Assembly: GCA_964642855.1 (NCBI GenBank)
Contig: CAZXSK010000017.1
Coordinates: 1 to 59,969, forward strand
Direction of reading: 5' to 3'
DNA from: CAZXSK01 sp964642855
GTDB taxonomy: Bacteria > Planctomycetota > Phycisphaerae > SM23-33
DNA: 59,969 nt
Below are positions 36,580-45,830 of the stretch, in pieces. Position 1 is the stretch's first letter. Every line of letters starts with the position of its first letter. Made by a program: the position numbers and the translations under genes. The notes beneath the pieces are model-generated. The model was not told where the DNA came from. It did no database searches and saw only the letters and a program-made list of their open reading frames with translations.

Positions 36580-38655
36580 TCATGCGCCAAGGGCCCATTT
36601 CAGCCGGTCGCCGAACATCTTGCGCAGCTCGTGGCGAAGCTGCTGATGCTCGGGAGCATTCAGGCCGGGATCGTCTTTGACCAAAGCGAAGGCGTCCCGA
36701 CGGGCCAGCCTGAGCAGCTCGAAATCTTCCGCCAGGTCGGCGACTTTCAGCTCGGGCAGCCCGTGCTGACGCGTGCCGAAGATTTCCCCGGGCCCGCGGA
36801 TGCGCAGGTCTTCCTCGGCCACCTCGAAACCGTTGTTCGTGCGAACCAGAACATCCAGCCTCCGACGGGCGATGGGGTTCCCGCCAGAGGAAACCAGGAT
36901 GCAGCGGGCGTCCTGCTCGCCTCGCCCGACGCGCCCCCGCAACTGGTGCAACTGGGCCAGGCCGAACCGCTCGGCGTGCAGGATGACCATCACGTTTGCC
37001 GAGGCAACATCCACGCCGACCTCCACGACCACCGAGGCTACGAGCACGTCGATCTTCCCGTCGCGGAAGCCCCGCATGACCTTGAGCTTTCGCTCGGCGG
37101 GGAGCTGGCCGTGCAGCATCCCGACGTTGTAATCGGCCAGAGGTCCATCGGCGAGCTGGCGGTACGCGTCTTCTGCCGACCGGAGATCCGAATCGGCCGA
37201 CGCCGAGACGACGGGATAGATGAAGTACGCCTGCTGTCCTGCATCGAGCTGATCGCGCACAAACGCCAGCGTTTCGTCGAAGCGGTCGGTATCCACGAGG
37301 GTGGTTTCGGTTCGGCCTCGCCCGGGCGGAAGCTCGTCGATGGTCGAGACGTCCAGGTCGCCGAAGACCGTCATTGCCAGCGTTCGGGGAATCGGCGTAG
37401 CGGTCATCACCAGGTAGTGGGGAGCGTGTCCCTTGCCGCGAATGCCCGTCCGCTGGGCGACGCCGAATTTGTGCTGCTCATCGACAATCGCCAGGGCGAG
37501 GTCCGGAATGCGAATATCCTTGGAAAGCAGGGCGTGCGTGCCGACGATGATGTCGACCTTGCCGGTGGAAATCGCATCGACCAGCCGGGCCCGCTCGACG
37601 GCTTTCATCCCGCCAACGAGAAGCTCGGTGCGTACTTTCGACCCGGCGAGATAGGCGGCGATCTTCTGGTAGTGCTGACGCGCTAGGATCTCGGTCGGGG
37701 CAAGAATGGCTACCTGTTTGCGATTGGCAACGGCAGTCAGAGCGGCGTAGAGAGCGACAATGGTCTTGCCCGAGCCCACGTCGCCGTGCAGCAGCCGATT
37801 CATCGGCCTGGGCTTGTCCAGGTCGGCGGCGATCTCGGAAACCACGCGATCCTGGGCTTCGGTAAGGGGGAACGGGAAGCGGGCGCGGATCCGCTCGTCG
37901 ATGCGCGGGGTGCACCGCAGAGGCCACGCCGGGCGGGAGACCTCCCACACGCGCTTGATCGCGATGCCCATCTGCATGAGAAAGCACTCGTCGTAAGCAA
38001 GGCGCCGGCGGGCAGCCTTCCACTGGTCGGCGTCCTCCGGGCGATGCATGGCCGCCACGGCGGGGGGACGAGACATCAGCCCGCGCTGCTGGAGGTACTC
38101 CCGCGGGAACCACTCGCGGATGAGATTCCCCGCCAGGGGAATCGCCCGCTTGATGACCTGTCCAATCGTGCCGCTGGAGAGATTCGCCCCGGCTGGGTAG
38201 ACCGGCAGGAGTTCGTCGGAAGACAGATCGGTGGCGTCGGGATCCCAGATCACCTGGAACGACGGATTGATCAACTGCAGCTGTTCTCGATAGACCGACA
38301 CCTTCCCATGGGCAGCCAGGTGCATGCCAACCTTGATCCGATCGCGCAGGTATCCGCCATGAAACCACTTCAGGCCGATGTGGGCGTTGTCGTCGGAAAG
38401 GATACACTCCAGGTAAGGTCGCCGCCCGTAGCCCTGGTAGGTAACGTGGTCGACGCATCCGGCGACGGTCACGTTTTCCTCGTCGCCCCGGAGAGACGAA
38501 ACGGGCTGGGCCTGTCTGCGGAGATCGAACCGCCGCGGGTAGTAGGTCAGCAGGTCTTCAAGGGTGTCCACGCCAAGGCTGCCCAGCTGCTCGGCGCGTT
38601 TGGGCCCGACGCCCTTGACGTATTGGACCGGGGTGTCCAGTGACAGACTGCTCAT
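36580..38655 (-). CDS. recG: ATP-dependent DNA helicase RecG
   Basis: The 691-residue protein has the full RecG layout. An N-terminal helix-hairpin-like segment (VQYVKGVGPKRAEQLGSLGV) precedes the wedge/OB domain (about 60-160). Helicase domain 1 has Walker A GDVGSGKT and box II DEQHKFGVAQR, and helicase domain 2 has QLRGRVGRGEQDARC. RecG remodels stalled replication forks and D-loops. Length matches the family (about 690). No strong ribosome-binding site is visible before the ATG. Confidence 0.97.
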   Translation of the reverse strand: MSSLSLDTPVQYVKGVGPKRAEQLGSLGVDTLEDLLTYYPRRFDLRRQAQPVSSLRGDEENVTVAGCVDHVTYQGYGRRPYLECILSDDNAHIGLKWFHGGYLRDRIKVGMHLAAHGKVSVYREQLQLINPSFQVIWDPDATDLSSDELLPVYPAGANLSSGTIGQVIKRAIPLAGNLIREWFPREYLQQRGLMSRPPAVAAMHRPEDADQWKAARRRLAYDECFLMQMGIAIKRVWEVSRPAWPLRCTPRIDERIRARFPFPLTEAQDRVVSEIAADLDKPRPMNRLLHGDVGSGKTIVALYAALTAVANRKQVAILAPTEILARQHYQKIAAYLAGSKVRTELLVGGMKAVERARLVDAISTGKVDIIVGTHALLSKDIRIPDLALAIVDEQHKFGVAQRTGIRGKGHAPHYLVMTATPIPRTLAMTVFGDLDVSTIDELPPGRGRTETTLVDTDRFDETLAFVRDQLDAGQQAYFIYPVVSASADSDLRSAEDAYRQLADGPLADYNVGMLHGQLPAERKLKVMRGFRDGKIDVLVASVVVEVGVDVASANVMVILHAERFGLAQLHQLRGRVGRGEQDARCILVSSGGNPIARRRLDVLVRTNNGFEVAEEDLRIRGPGEIFGTRQHGLPELKVADLAEDFELLRLARRDAFALVKDDPGLNAPEHQQLRHELRKMFGDRLKWALGA

Positions 38656-38690
38656 GGCAATACGGGCCCTTGCGGCGAAGCTGGAGCGGA

Positions 38691-39122
38691 TCAGTCTTTG
38701 GGGACGCGAATCTTCTGCCCGACCTGAAGTTTGGTGGGGTCCACGCCGGGGTTGAGGTCACGGACCTCCTTCCACCGCCGGCCGTTGCCCAGGGCCTTGC
38801 GGGCGATGCCCCAGAACCCCGTATCGCCTTTCTTGACGATGTAAATGCTGTAATCGGGCTCATCGAGATCATGTTCGGGGGGGGAGACGATGGTATCCTG
38901 TCTGTCGGTATCCGGATCCGCAACGACATCGCCATCCGGCGAGTCGACGGTATCGACATCGCGGACGGGATCTTCCGGAACCGGGCGTATGGGTTGAACG
39001 TCTATATCTTCTGAAGGCTGCGGATTCGCGGAAGCTTCCGGCGGGGGTACGGGTTTTCCGCAGCCAGACGTGAGCATCGAAGCGGTGGTAAGCAGACACG
39101 CGAAGAGAAGTGACTTGGGCAT
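38691..39122 (-). CDS. LysM-domain lipoprotein
   Basis: The 143-residue protein has a lipoprotein signal peptide with lipobox LTSG-C (Cys21), an acidic, D/P-rich linker (about 25-90) and a C-terminal LysM domain (about 92-142, YIVKKGDTGFWGIARKALG and LNPGVDPTKLQVGQKIRVP). It should be lipid-anchored and bind peptidoglycan through LysM. AAGGAG lies 7 nt before the ATG. It lies just upstream of recG on the same strand with a 35-bp gap. Confidence 0.92.
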   Translation of the reverse strand: MPKSLLFACLLTTASMLTSGCGKPVPPPEASANPQPSEDIDVQPIRPVPEDPVRDVDTVDSPDGDVVADPDTDRQDTIVSPPEHDLDEPDYSIYIVKKGDTGFWGIARKALGNGRRWKEVRDLNPGVDPTKLQVGQKIRVPKD

Positions 39123-39272
39123 ACCGGACTCCTTGTGAAGAGTTCCTTGTTGAAAGGTCGATGCATGCTGATGATAGCACCGTGGGGAGGCCAGTCAAGC
39201 CCTGTCGTGCCGAGGCCAGGCAGCGGATGCATCCTGCAATGATGACATTCACCGATCGTTGCGGGTTTGTTC

Positions 39273-39283
39273 TGGTATATAGT
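39273..39283 (+). promoter_or_regulatory. Candidate extended -10 promoter for the WD40 gene
   Basis: TGGTATATAGT contains TG-N-TATATA and lies about 58 bp before the ATG at 39341. No -35 hexamer at the right distance. Confidence 0.35.
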
Positions 39284-39340
39284 GGAGTACTGATCGAGCA
39301 GGAATCCGAACGGGGCAGGTATCCCCCAGAGAGAGACACA

Positions 39341-41929
39341 ATGCTGAAGTCGATTGGATCACGCACAAGGACAGCGATCGCTGCAGCGTTGATGCTGCTG
39401 ACACTGACCGGAGTGACATTCGCCGAAGAGGGTGAGTCTTCGGAATCCGCTCCTTTGCCCAAGGGCGCAGTGGCACGTTTGGGGACCACCCGGTTCCGCG
39501 GCGCGGGCAACGTGCGTCAGCTGATGTTTTCCAAGGACGGCAAGAAGCTCTACTCGATGGGCTACGCCAGTTCATCTCAGGAATTGACGATCTGGGATGC
39601 AGAATCCGGCCTGGCTGAGAAGCGCATTACCGTACCCGCCCGTAGTACCTACGGCGTGACGGTAACCGCCGACGGTAAACGGGTTGTCTACGGAGATAGG
39701 CAAGGCAAGCTGAAGGTCCGTCCCTTGAGCAAGAACGGCAAGGAAAAGGGATACGGCGTCAACGAGTCGTACATCAGTCGCGTCGAGGTGTCCCCGGATG
39801 GGAACGTAGCTGCCGTCATGGGCAGCAAGCGGATGCAGCTGTGGGATCTCGAGAACAACAGGCAGCTGCACGAGTTCCCGAGGTCGCAGTACATGCAGTT
39901 CACGCCGGATGGTAATGGGTTGGTTCTGGTAGCTGGCGGATATGCCCGCAACAAGAAGAATCGTCCGCAGATAGCCCTCTACTCCGTGAAGACCGGCAAG
40001 AAGATCCGCGAATTCAGCAGCGGCAAGGAGCGGTACACCTGGGCGGCGGTCTCCGGCGACGGGAAGTACCTTGCCGCATCGACCGGCTATAGGCGCAACA
40101 AGGTCCAAGTCCGTGTATGGAACCTCGAAACCGGCAAGGAACTGCAGGGCTTCAAGGGGCATCGCTATATGGCCTCCCAGGTGGCATTTACCCGGAGTGG
40201 GCATATCCTTGCCAGCGTTGGGAACTATGGGGAGTTGAACATCTGGGACGTTGCGAAGGGCAAGAAGCTGCACTCCCTTACACCCGCCGGGGGTCGGGCC
40301 AGGTTCACAGCTGTTGCCCTTTCTCCGGACGGCAAACGGGTTGCCACGGGAGGATACGATCAGGTGATCCGCCTGTGGAACCTGGAGACAGGCAAGCAGA
40401 TCCTTCAGGGTGAAGGCCACCAAGGCGCGGTCATCTCGGTAGCACTGACGATGGATGGCAGGTCGGCGATCACCGCCAGCCAGGACAGCACCGTTCGAAT
40501 GTGGGACCTTCCGTCGGGCAAGAGCAGGGGGATCGTGGCTGACACGAAGAATCCGGTCTGGTCGGTGGCATTCACCGAAGACGGAAGACATTTCGCAACG
40601 GGAGAACAGGACGGCCAGGTGAAGCTGTGGGATACGGAAACGGGCCGCTCCACGAAAGATCTCGATGAACTCAAGGGCGTGGCCCGATCGGTCGGCGTCA
40701 GCGTTGTTCACGGCCGGGTTACGGCGGTATCCAGCAGCGGACAGGTGCGTTCGTGGGACCTGGAGTCTGGCAAGACACGCAACTCGCACCAGTTGGCTAC
40801 GGGGTACCTCTATGGAAGCGCCGTCTCGCCACTGGCCACGGTCGTCGCAGGGATCCAGCGGGGCAACGTGCTGTTCCAGGATGTCCGTTCCGGCCAGAAG
40901 GTCAAAGTGTCCACGAGCCTCGGCAGGGTGTACCGCAGTATGTGCTCGTTCTCACCGGCTGGGGACCTGTTCGGCTGGTCGATGGGGGGAAGGGTCGGCG
41001 TCGTCGAGGTCGATTCGGGCAAGGAAGTTCTTCGGTTCGCCAGCCGGGGAGGAGGGTCCAGTCGATCGCGTGCACAACGTGCCTATTTTTCCGGGGCCTT
41101 GGCGTTTTCCCCCTGTGGAAGGTTCCTCGCCCATGGGATCGACAATGGAAGGGTCGAGTTGCTTGATCTTCGAAGCGGTTCGCGCGTTGCGGAGATTCAG
41201 GGCCATGCTTCGAAGAACAGGCCCAGGGGTCGGGCTCGCGTGTACTATGGGTCGAGGGTTGGAGGCAATACCGTGCAGGATATGGCCTTCACGGCGGACT
41301 CCAGGTACCTCGTGACGGTCAGTGGCGATTCGACGGGGCTGGTCTGGGATATCGACAAGATCGCACCTGCCGAGAAGAAGCTTCGATTCGACCCGAATGC
41401 CATTGCAACCGTGTGGGACGAACTGGCCACTGGCAATGGCGCACAGGCGTACGCTGCGTATTGGAAGCTGAAGGCCGCCGGGGACAAGAGCGTCGACTTC
41501 CTCGAGGACCATCTCAAGCCGGTCTCTCGCCCGGATCAGAAGAACCTGCAGGCGCATATCGAGTCGCTCGATGCCGACGAGTACGACAGGCGCCAGAGCG
41601 CCCAGATGGAGCTCAGCGAGTTGGGGCCCATCATCCGCAGCGATCTGCAGAAGGCACTGAAGGAGCACAAGGCCCCCAGCGCCGAATTCCGCAACCGGAT
41701 CGAGCGTTTGCTGGCGGACATGGAGAACCCCGTAGTGCGATCCGGCGGAATGCTTCGCGGCTTGCGTGCGATTCGCGTGCTGGAGCGCATCAACACCCCC
41801 GAGGCTTGGGAGATCATCGAAACCGTTGCGGGCGGCGTGAAGGATTCGAGGCTTACCCGTTCGGCCGAGGCAGCCCTTGCTCGTCACCGCGCCCGCACGA
41901 CGCAACGGGCCGAGAAGAAATCGAAGTAG
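39341..41929 (+). CDS. Secreted WD40-repeat protein with C-terminal helical region
   Basis: The 862-residue protein has a signal peptide (MLKSIGSRTRTAIAAALMLL..., cleavage after TFA), then roughly 12 to 14 WD40-type repeats spanning about 40-680. Several are clear: SPDGKRVATGGYDQVIRLWN, TMDGRSAITASQDSTVRMWD, TEDGRHFATGEQDGQVKLWD. Two propellers are likely. From about 690 the protein is helical, with the RQSAQMELSELG and RAIRVLERINTPEAWEII patterns of HEAT-like repeats common after WD40 domains in Planctomycetota. It probably serves as a protein-interaction platform in the periplasm. The ATG follows GAGAGAG. The upstream ORF extension to 39110 has no coding signal. Confidence 0.88.
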   Translation: MLKSIGSRTRTAIAAALMLLTLTGVTFAEEGESSESAPLPKGAVARLGTTRFRGAGNVRQLMFSKDGKKLYSMGYASSSQELTIWDAESGLAEKRITVPARSTYGVTVTADGKRVVYGDRQGKLKVRPLSKNGKEKGYGVNESYISRVEVSPDGNVAAVMGSKRMQLWDLENNRQLHEFPRSQYMQFTPDGNGLVLVAGGYARNKKNRPQIALYSVKTGKKIREFSSGKERYTWAAVSGDGKYLAASTGYRRNKVQVRVWNLETGKELQGFKGHRYMASQVAFTRSGHILASVGNYGELNIWDVAKGKKLHSLTPAGGRARFTAVALSPDGKRVATGGYDQVIRLWNLETGKQILQGEGHQGAVISVALTMDGRSAITASQDSTVRMWDLPSGKSRGIVADTKNPVWSVAFTEDGRHFATGEQDGQVKLWDTETGRSTKDLDELKGVARSVGVSVVHGRVTAVSSSGQVRSWDLESGKTRNSHQLATGYLYGSAVSPLATVVAGIQRGNVLFQDVRSGQKVKVSTSLGRVYRSMCSFSPAGDLFGWSMGGRVGVVEVDSGKEVLRFASRGGGSSRSRAQRAYFSGALAFSPCGRFLAHGIDNGRVELLDLRSGSRVAEIQGHASKNRPRGRARVYYGSRVGGNTVQDMAFTADSRYLVTVSGDSTGLVWDIDKIAPAEKKLRFDPNAIATVWDELATGNGAQAYAAYWKLKAAGDKSVDFLEDHLKPVSRPDQKNLQAHIESLDADEYDRRQSAQMELSELGPIIRSDLQKALKEHKAPSAEFRNRIERLLADMENPVVRSGGMLRGLRAIRVLERINTPEAWEIIETVAGGVKDSRLTRSAEAALARHRARTTQRAEKKSK

Positions 41930-42011
41930 CGCGAGTCGATCTGCTTGCCGGCCCAATTGCATGCGCAAACCGGGGCCCGCAAAATCCTCGGATTCCTCGT
42001 CCTTTCCTGCT

Positions 42012-42055
42012 GCGCGCACCGTGCGCGCGTTCCGAATAGGAACGTGTAGTTCTCC
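42012..42055. promoter_or_regulatory. Stacked inverted repeats in the leader of the acidic-protein gene
   Basis: A perfect GCGCGCAC-C-GTGCGCGC inverted repeat (42012-42028) is followed by GTTCC, GGAAC and GTTC(T)CC elements starting at 42029, 42039 and 42049, exactly 10 bp apart. The middle element can pair with either neighbour. The first repeat could also end WD40 transcription. Confidence 0.45.
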
Positions 42056-42084
42056 GTGAACACGCATTTGGCAGGAAAGGGCTG

Positions 42085-42918
42085 ATGATGGCGGACAATA
42101 CAGGCGAACCGCGCGAAGGAACGACGGTCGAGGCCGCACAGGCAGCAGTGGATGCCGCCATGGCCGCTCGCGAGGAAGCAATCAAAGAGGCCGGGGATGA
42201 ACAATCGGCCCAGCAGGCCCAAGAGGCGGTGGGCTCTGCCGAGGACAAAGCCATCGAGGCAGCTGCTCAGGCCGTAGCCGCCAAGTCGCAGCAAGCCCCC
42301 GTCGAGCCGGAAGCGTCTGCTCCGGCAGCTCAGACCGAGCAGCCCGCACCCCAGTCAGCCGCCGATGCAGAGCAGCAGGCGACCCCCGAACAGGCTGCGG
42401 CTGCCGAAACACCGCCAGCCGAACACCCTCAGCCTGCAGCCGAACCGGCCGCAGAATCCCAGGCAGAGGCACCCGCTCCGAGCGAGACACCTGCTGAGTC
42501 TCCCCCCGCAGAGACCGAACAGGAAGAGATTGCCCTCCAGGAAGAGGCCGAATCTTCCGGTGACCCCGAGCAGGCCGGCCCGCAGGAGTCCCCCGAGGAC
42601 GCCTCCGACCAAGCGGAGAACGCCGAAGCCAACAGTTCCGAAACCGGAAGCGACGAGCCCCAGGCCCGCGAAGAGGCCCACAGCGAGTCTCCCCACGCTG
42701 ATCCCTCCGACGCAGCTGGAATGTTTGTCGAGGAAATCACGAAGCTCGTGCTCGCAAAGAAGGATCAGCTGGAGCAGGCTACATTTCAGGCGAACCTGCA
42801 GGCAGAATCGCTCGCTCAGCAGTGGGGCAACTTCCAGACACTCAACGAACAGCTTTCGAAGATGCGGCAAGCCTTCACGGCTGACACGCAAGCGGCTTTT
42901 GAGCAGTTGGGCTTCTAG
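42085..42918 (+). CDS. Very acidic Ala/Glu/Pro-rich low-complexity protein
   Basis: The 277-residue protein starts with ATGATG after GGAAAGG. Residues 1-210 are almost entirely A, E, P, Q, S and D with few aromatic residues. They include a helical AAVDAAMAAREEAIKEAG-like start and a long PxEAxxxAQ-type disordered stretch. The last 65 residues look like an amphipathic helix (EEITKLVLAKKDQLEQATFQ, LSKMRQAFTADTQAAFEQLGF). There is no signal peptide or membrane segment. The calculated charge is strongly negative by inspection. I do not recognise a family. It could be a nucleic-acid mimic, a scaffold, or a phasin-like surface protein, but none of these is supported beyond composition. Confidence 0.7.
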   Translation: MMADNTGEPREGTTVEAAQAAVDAAMAAREEAIKEAGDEQSAQQAQEAVGSAEDKAIEAAAQAVAAKSQQAPVEPEASAPAAQTEQPAPQSAADAEQQATPEQAAAAETPPAEHPQPAAEPAAESQAEAPAPSETPAESPPAETEQEEIALQEEAESSGDPEQAGPQESPEDASDQAENAEANSSETGSDEPQAREEAHSESPHADPSDAAGMFVEEITKLVLAKKDQLEQATFQANLQAESLAQQWGNFQTLNEQLSKMRQAFTADTQAAFEQLGF

Positions 42919-43026
42919 CAGGAAACAGCAGGTATACGCGCAGGGGCCAGACGCACCGGCGGCCGGAGCAGGGCACGTGCTCTCCCGCACGGTCGCAGGG
43001 GAGAGGCAAGCGGGAGGTCGTATCTC

Positions 43027-43061
43027 GGATCACCCCCACGAATCCAGCCCGGGGGTGATCC
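43027..43061. terminator. Bidirectional terminator-like hairpin between convergent genes
   Basis: GGATCACCCCC and GGGGGTGATCC form a perfect 11-bp stem around a 13-nt loop. It lies between the ends of the acidic-protein gene (42918) and the convergent beta-mannosidase gene (43098). There is no T run, so it may work as a barrier hairpin or with Rho. Confidence 0.6.
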
Positions 43062-43097
43062 AGTTGATCTCCCCGCGAACCGTCGACTCGAATCGGC

Positions 43098-45605
43098 TCA
43101 CGAGCCGAGAATATCGTTCACACACCGCAGAACCGGCGGCTGGGTCAGTTGATCGAGGGTCAGTTTCTGCTGCGATCGAATCTCGAACGTCAGCGAATCC
43201 CCGGGCAACATCGTGACCATCTGATCGCTGATTGTAGCCGCGGGATCGACGCGGTCTACGAACACGCAGAGGTCTCGCAGCACCCGCTTGGAACGCACGT
43301 TCAGCAGATAGGTATCTCCATCCTTCGCCAGGGAACAGTCCATCTCGGGCGTGGCGTATGCAAGCTCCCTGTCCGGCTTATGGAACCACCATGCCTCGGC
43401 CGGACCGTCCTGCTCGCGGACGACCAGGAACTCCGCCGACGGATCTCCCGCGGCTCCTTGATCCTTGGGAAGCTTGACGGTAATGCAGCCGCGGGGTGGG
43501 ACTTCGAGGGTCTCGCGCTTCTGCGTGAGCACATCACCCGAAAGCGACATCCTGGCGATGACGATGTCCGGCTGCCACGGATCGTCGCTGTCGTTGACCG
43601 CTACCAGAGCCAGATGTCCGTCGTCCTGTGGCTGGATGGTCAGCAATTGCGGGGCGTAGAATCGCCGGGTCGCATAGTAGAGGGGCTTGCACCTGCCGTC
43701 GCCGTCGATGGCCGACCAGCTTACTGCCGGCCAGCAGTCGTTGAATTGCCAGTACAATGTTCCCATGCAGACCGGTCTGAGCGACCGGAACCACTCCACC
43801 CCCGTCCGCAGCGCCCGCGCCTGATTGACCTGCAGGAGATAGTGCAGGTCGTCGAAGTTCTCGGGCGTTGGAAAGTAGTGTTCCAGATGGGCGAGATTCT
43901 TTGCGTTGCCCCCGCGCGATCGCTGCCGATGCTCCAGGCCGTCCGACCCGCCGGTAAGTTGATCGGCGGGTATGGCCCGGGAAAGGGTCGCCCACGTTGC
44001 AGGTGCCTGGAAGCCGAATTCGCTGCAGAAACGCGGTTTATCGTCACGATAGTGCGAATACTCGCTGCCGAACCAGATATCCCAGATGTGCGTGTTGCCT
44101 CGGTCGGGAGCGTTGGGGAAGGGCTCGCCGTCGGGATCCCAGGCTCCCGAAAAGGGACTGGCCGGCCAATAGGGCCGTGTCGGATCTACCTGCGAGACGA
44201 TCTCCGGCAAGATGTCCAGGTAGTAGCCCGGCCCCCAGGTCCGTCCATCGAGTGCTCCGCTTTCTTTCCAGCCGAACGAGAAATAGCCCCAGAGGTTCTC
44301 GTTGCACCCGTTCCAGAGAACCAGCGACGGGTGAGGGCTTAGTCGGGCGATGTTGTAGCGTGCTTCGGCGACAATCTGCGATCGAAGAGGCTCCTCCTCG
44401 GCGTAGCAGGCGCAGGCGAAAAGGAAGTCCTGCCAGACCATGACACCCAGTTCATCGCAGATGTCGTAGAACTCATCGGTTTCGTAAATGCCGCCTCCCC
44501 AAACGCGAAGCATGTTCATGTTCGCGTCGCAAGCCTGCTCGATCCGTTTGCGATAGCGCTCAGGTGTGCAGGCGCGGTCCAGGAAGCAGTCATCGGGAAT
44601 CCAGTTGGCCCCACGACAGAAGATCTCCCGGCCGTTGACTCGCAGCACGAATCGCTGACCGGTCTTGTCCTCGCGCGTATCGAGTTCGACCGTTCGCAGG
44701 CCAATCCGCCGCTGCCATTGGTCCAGCGGAACGCGCCCGGTCTTGGTGAATACCCGCACCTGCAGATCATAGAGGGGCTGGTCGCCGTGCCCCCGTGGCC
44801 ACCATCGGCTTGGATCGGCGACCTCGAGTCTCAGGAAAGTTCGTGTCTCGGCTTTGTTGACGAAGACGTCCTGGACGATGATCTGTCCTTTGGGATCGGT
44901 CAGCGTGGCAGAGACGCGAAGCCAGCCTTCCTGCTGGCGGGCGAGATCGACCATCACGTCGACCAGAGCGGTTTCTTCGGATACCTCCACAACAAGTGGC
45001 CGAACCTGGTCGACGCGGGCGGTATCCCAACCTCGGATATACACCGGTTTCCAGATTCCGGCGGTTGTGAGGACGGGCGCCCAATCCCACCCGAAATTGC
45101 AGGCCATTTTGCGGATGGCGTTGAACGGCACGTCGGAATTGAGCTTGGGCAGGGCTCCAAGTTTCTGCTCCATCTCCCGGGCATAGTGCTCGGGCGCTCG
45201 GAAAGTGATTTCCAGGCGATTGCCCTCCTCCTGGAGCACCTCGCGAACATCCCACTGCCATGGGTGGTGCATGTTGTCGGTAGTCCCGAGCTGCTGGCCG
45301 TTGAGCACGACGGTTGCGGCGGTGTCGAGACCTTCGAAGACGAGCTCCATTCGCCGCGAACCGCGCACCGCCTGGTCCAGGTCGAAGGTACATGCGTAGG
45401 TCCAGTCTGTTCGGCCGATCCACTGGACGGCCTGCTCGTTGCGATCCAGATAGGGATCCGGGATTGCATCGGCTGCCAGCAGGGCGGTGTGAACGCAGCC
45501 AGGAACAGAGGCAGGGAACTCCCGCTGACGGATTTCTTCGGGGACTTCGCTCAGGTCTCCGCTGGGTCTCAACGTCCAGTCATTGCTGATGTACTGAAGG
45601 TCCAT
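43098..45605 (-). CDS. Beta-mannosidase (GH2)
   Basis: The 835-residue protein matches the GH2 beta-mannosidase type. The N-terminus is WTLRPSGDL, with ASVPGCVHTALLAADAIPDP typical of mannosidases. A sugar-binding domain has VVLNGQQLGTTDNMHHPWQWDV, and the barrel includes FGWDWAPVLTTAGIWKPV. The acid/base is Glu436 (WNGCNE) and the nucleophile Glu529 (FCSEFGF). It removes terminal beta-mannose from manno-oligosaccharides or glycans. It has no signal peptide, so it probably acts in the cytoplasm. The start at 45605 is chosen because homology-like sequence begins there; the frame stays open to 46100 but overlaps the divergent SH3 gene. Mannose-6-phosphate isomerase is encoded 7 kb away. Confidence 0.93.
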   Translation of the reverse strand: MDLQYISNDWTLRPSGDLSEVPEEIRQREFPASVPGCVHTALLAADAIPDPYLDRNEQAVQWIGRTDWTYACTFDLDQAVRGSRRMELVFEGLDTAATVVLNGQQLGTTDNMHHPWQWDVREVLQEEGNRLEITFRAPEHYAREMEQKLGALPKLNSDVPFNAIRKMACNFGWDWAPVLTTAGIWKPVYIRGWDTARVDQVRPLVVEVSEETALVDVMVDLARQQEGWLRVSATLTDPKGQIIVQDVFVNKAETRTFLRLEVADPSRWWPRGHGDQPLYDLQVRVFTKTGRVPLDQWQRRIGLRTVELDTREDKTGQRFVLRVNGREIFCRGANWIPDDCFLDRACTPERYRKRIEQACDANMNMLRVWGGGIYETDEFYDICDELGVMVWQDFLFACACYAEEEPLRSQIVAEARYNIARLSPHPSLVLWNGCNENLWGYFSFGWKESGALDGRTWGPGYYLDILPEIVSQVDPTRPYWPASPFSGAWDPDGEPFPNAPDRGNTHIWDIWFGSEYSHYRDDKPRFCSEFGFQAPATWATLSRAIPADQLTGGSDGLEHRQRSRGGNAKNLAHLEHYFPTPENFDDLHYLLQVNQARALRTGVEWFRSLRPVCMGTLYWQFNDCWPAVSWSAIDGDGRCKPLYYATRRFYAPQLLTIQPQDDGHLALVAVNDSDDPWQPDIVIARMSLSGDVLTQKRETLEVPPRGCITVKLPKDQGAAGDPSAEFLVVREQDGPAEAWWFHKPDRELAYATPEMDCSLAKDGDTYLLNVRSKRVLRDLCVFVDRVDPAATISDQMVTMLPGDSLTFEIRSQQKLTLDQLTQPPVLRCVNDILGS

Positions 45606-45740
45606 TTCGTCGGTATCCTTACCTCTCGATCCCTGGCGGCGCCCTTGCCAGGCCGCTGCGCCGGGTCGACCGGGAACATTTGTACTGTACGGATCGGTCG
45701 TTGGCAACCGATTCACCCCATGGTAGTGATGCGGGCGGCG

Positions 45741-45769
45741 TTGACACAGGCCTGGCCTGCGTCTACTAT
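45741..45769 (+). promoter_or_regulatory. Sigma-70 promoter for the SH3-domain protein gene
   Basis: TTGACA (45741-45746, perfect -35), a 17-bp spacer and TACTAT (45764-45769, four of six). It would give a leader of about 55 nt with AAAGGAG before the ATG at 45831. Confidence 0.7.
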
Positions 45770-45830
45770 CAGAAAGGGCCCGAATACCGGGCCTGCCGAC
45801 ACGGAAGCTTTGCCTGCAAAGGAGCATGCC

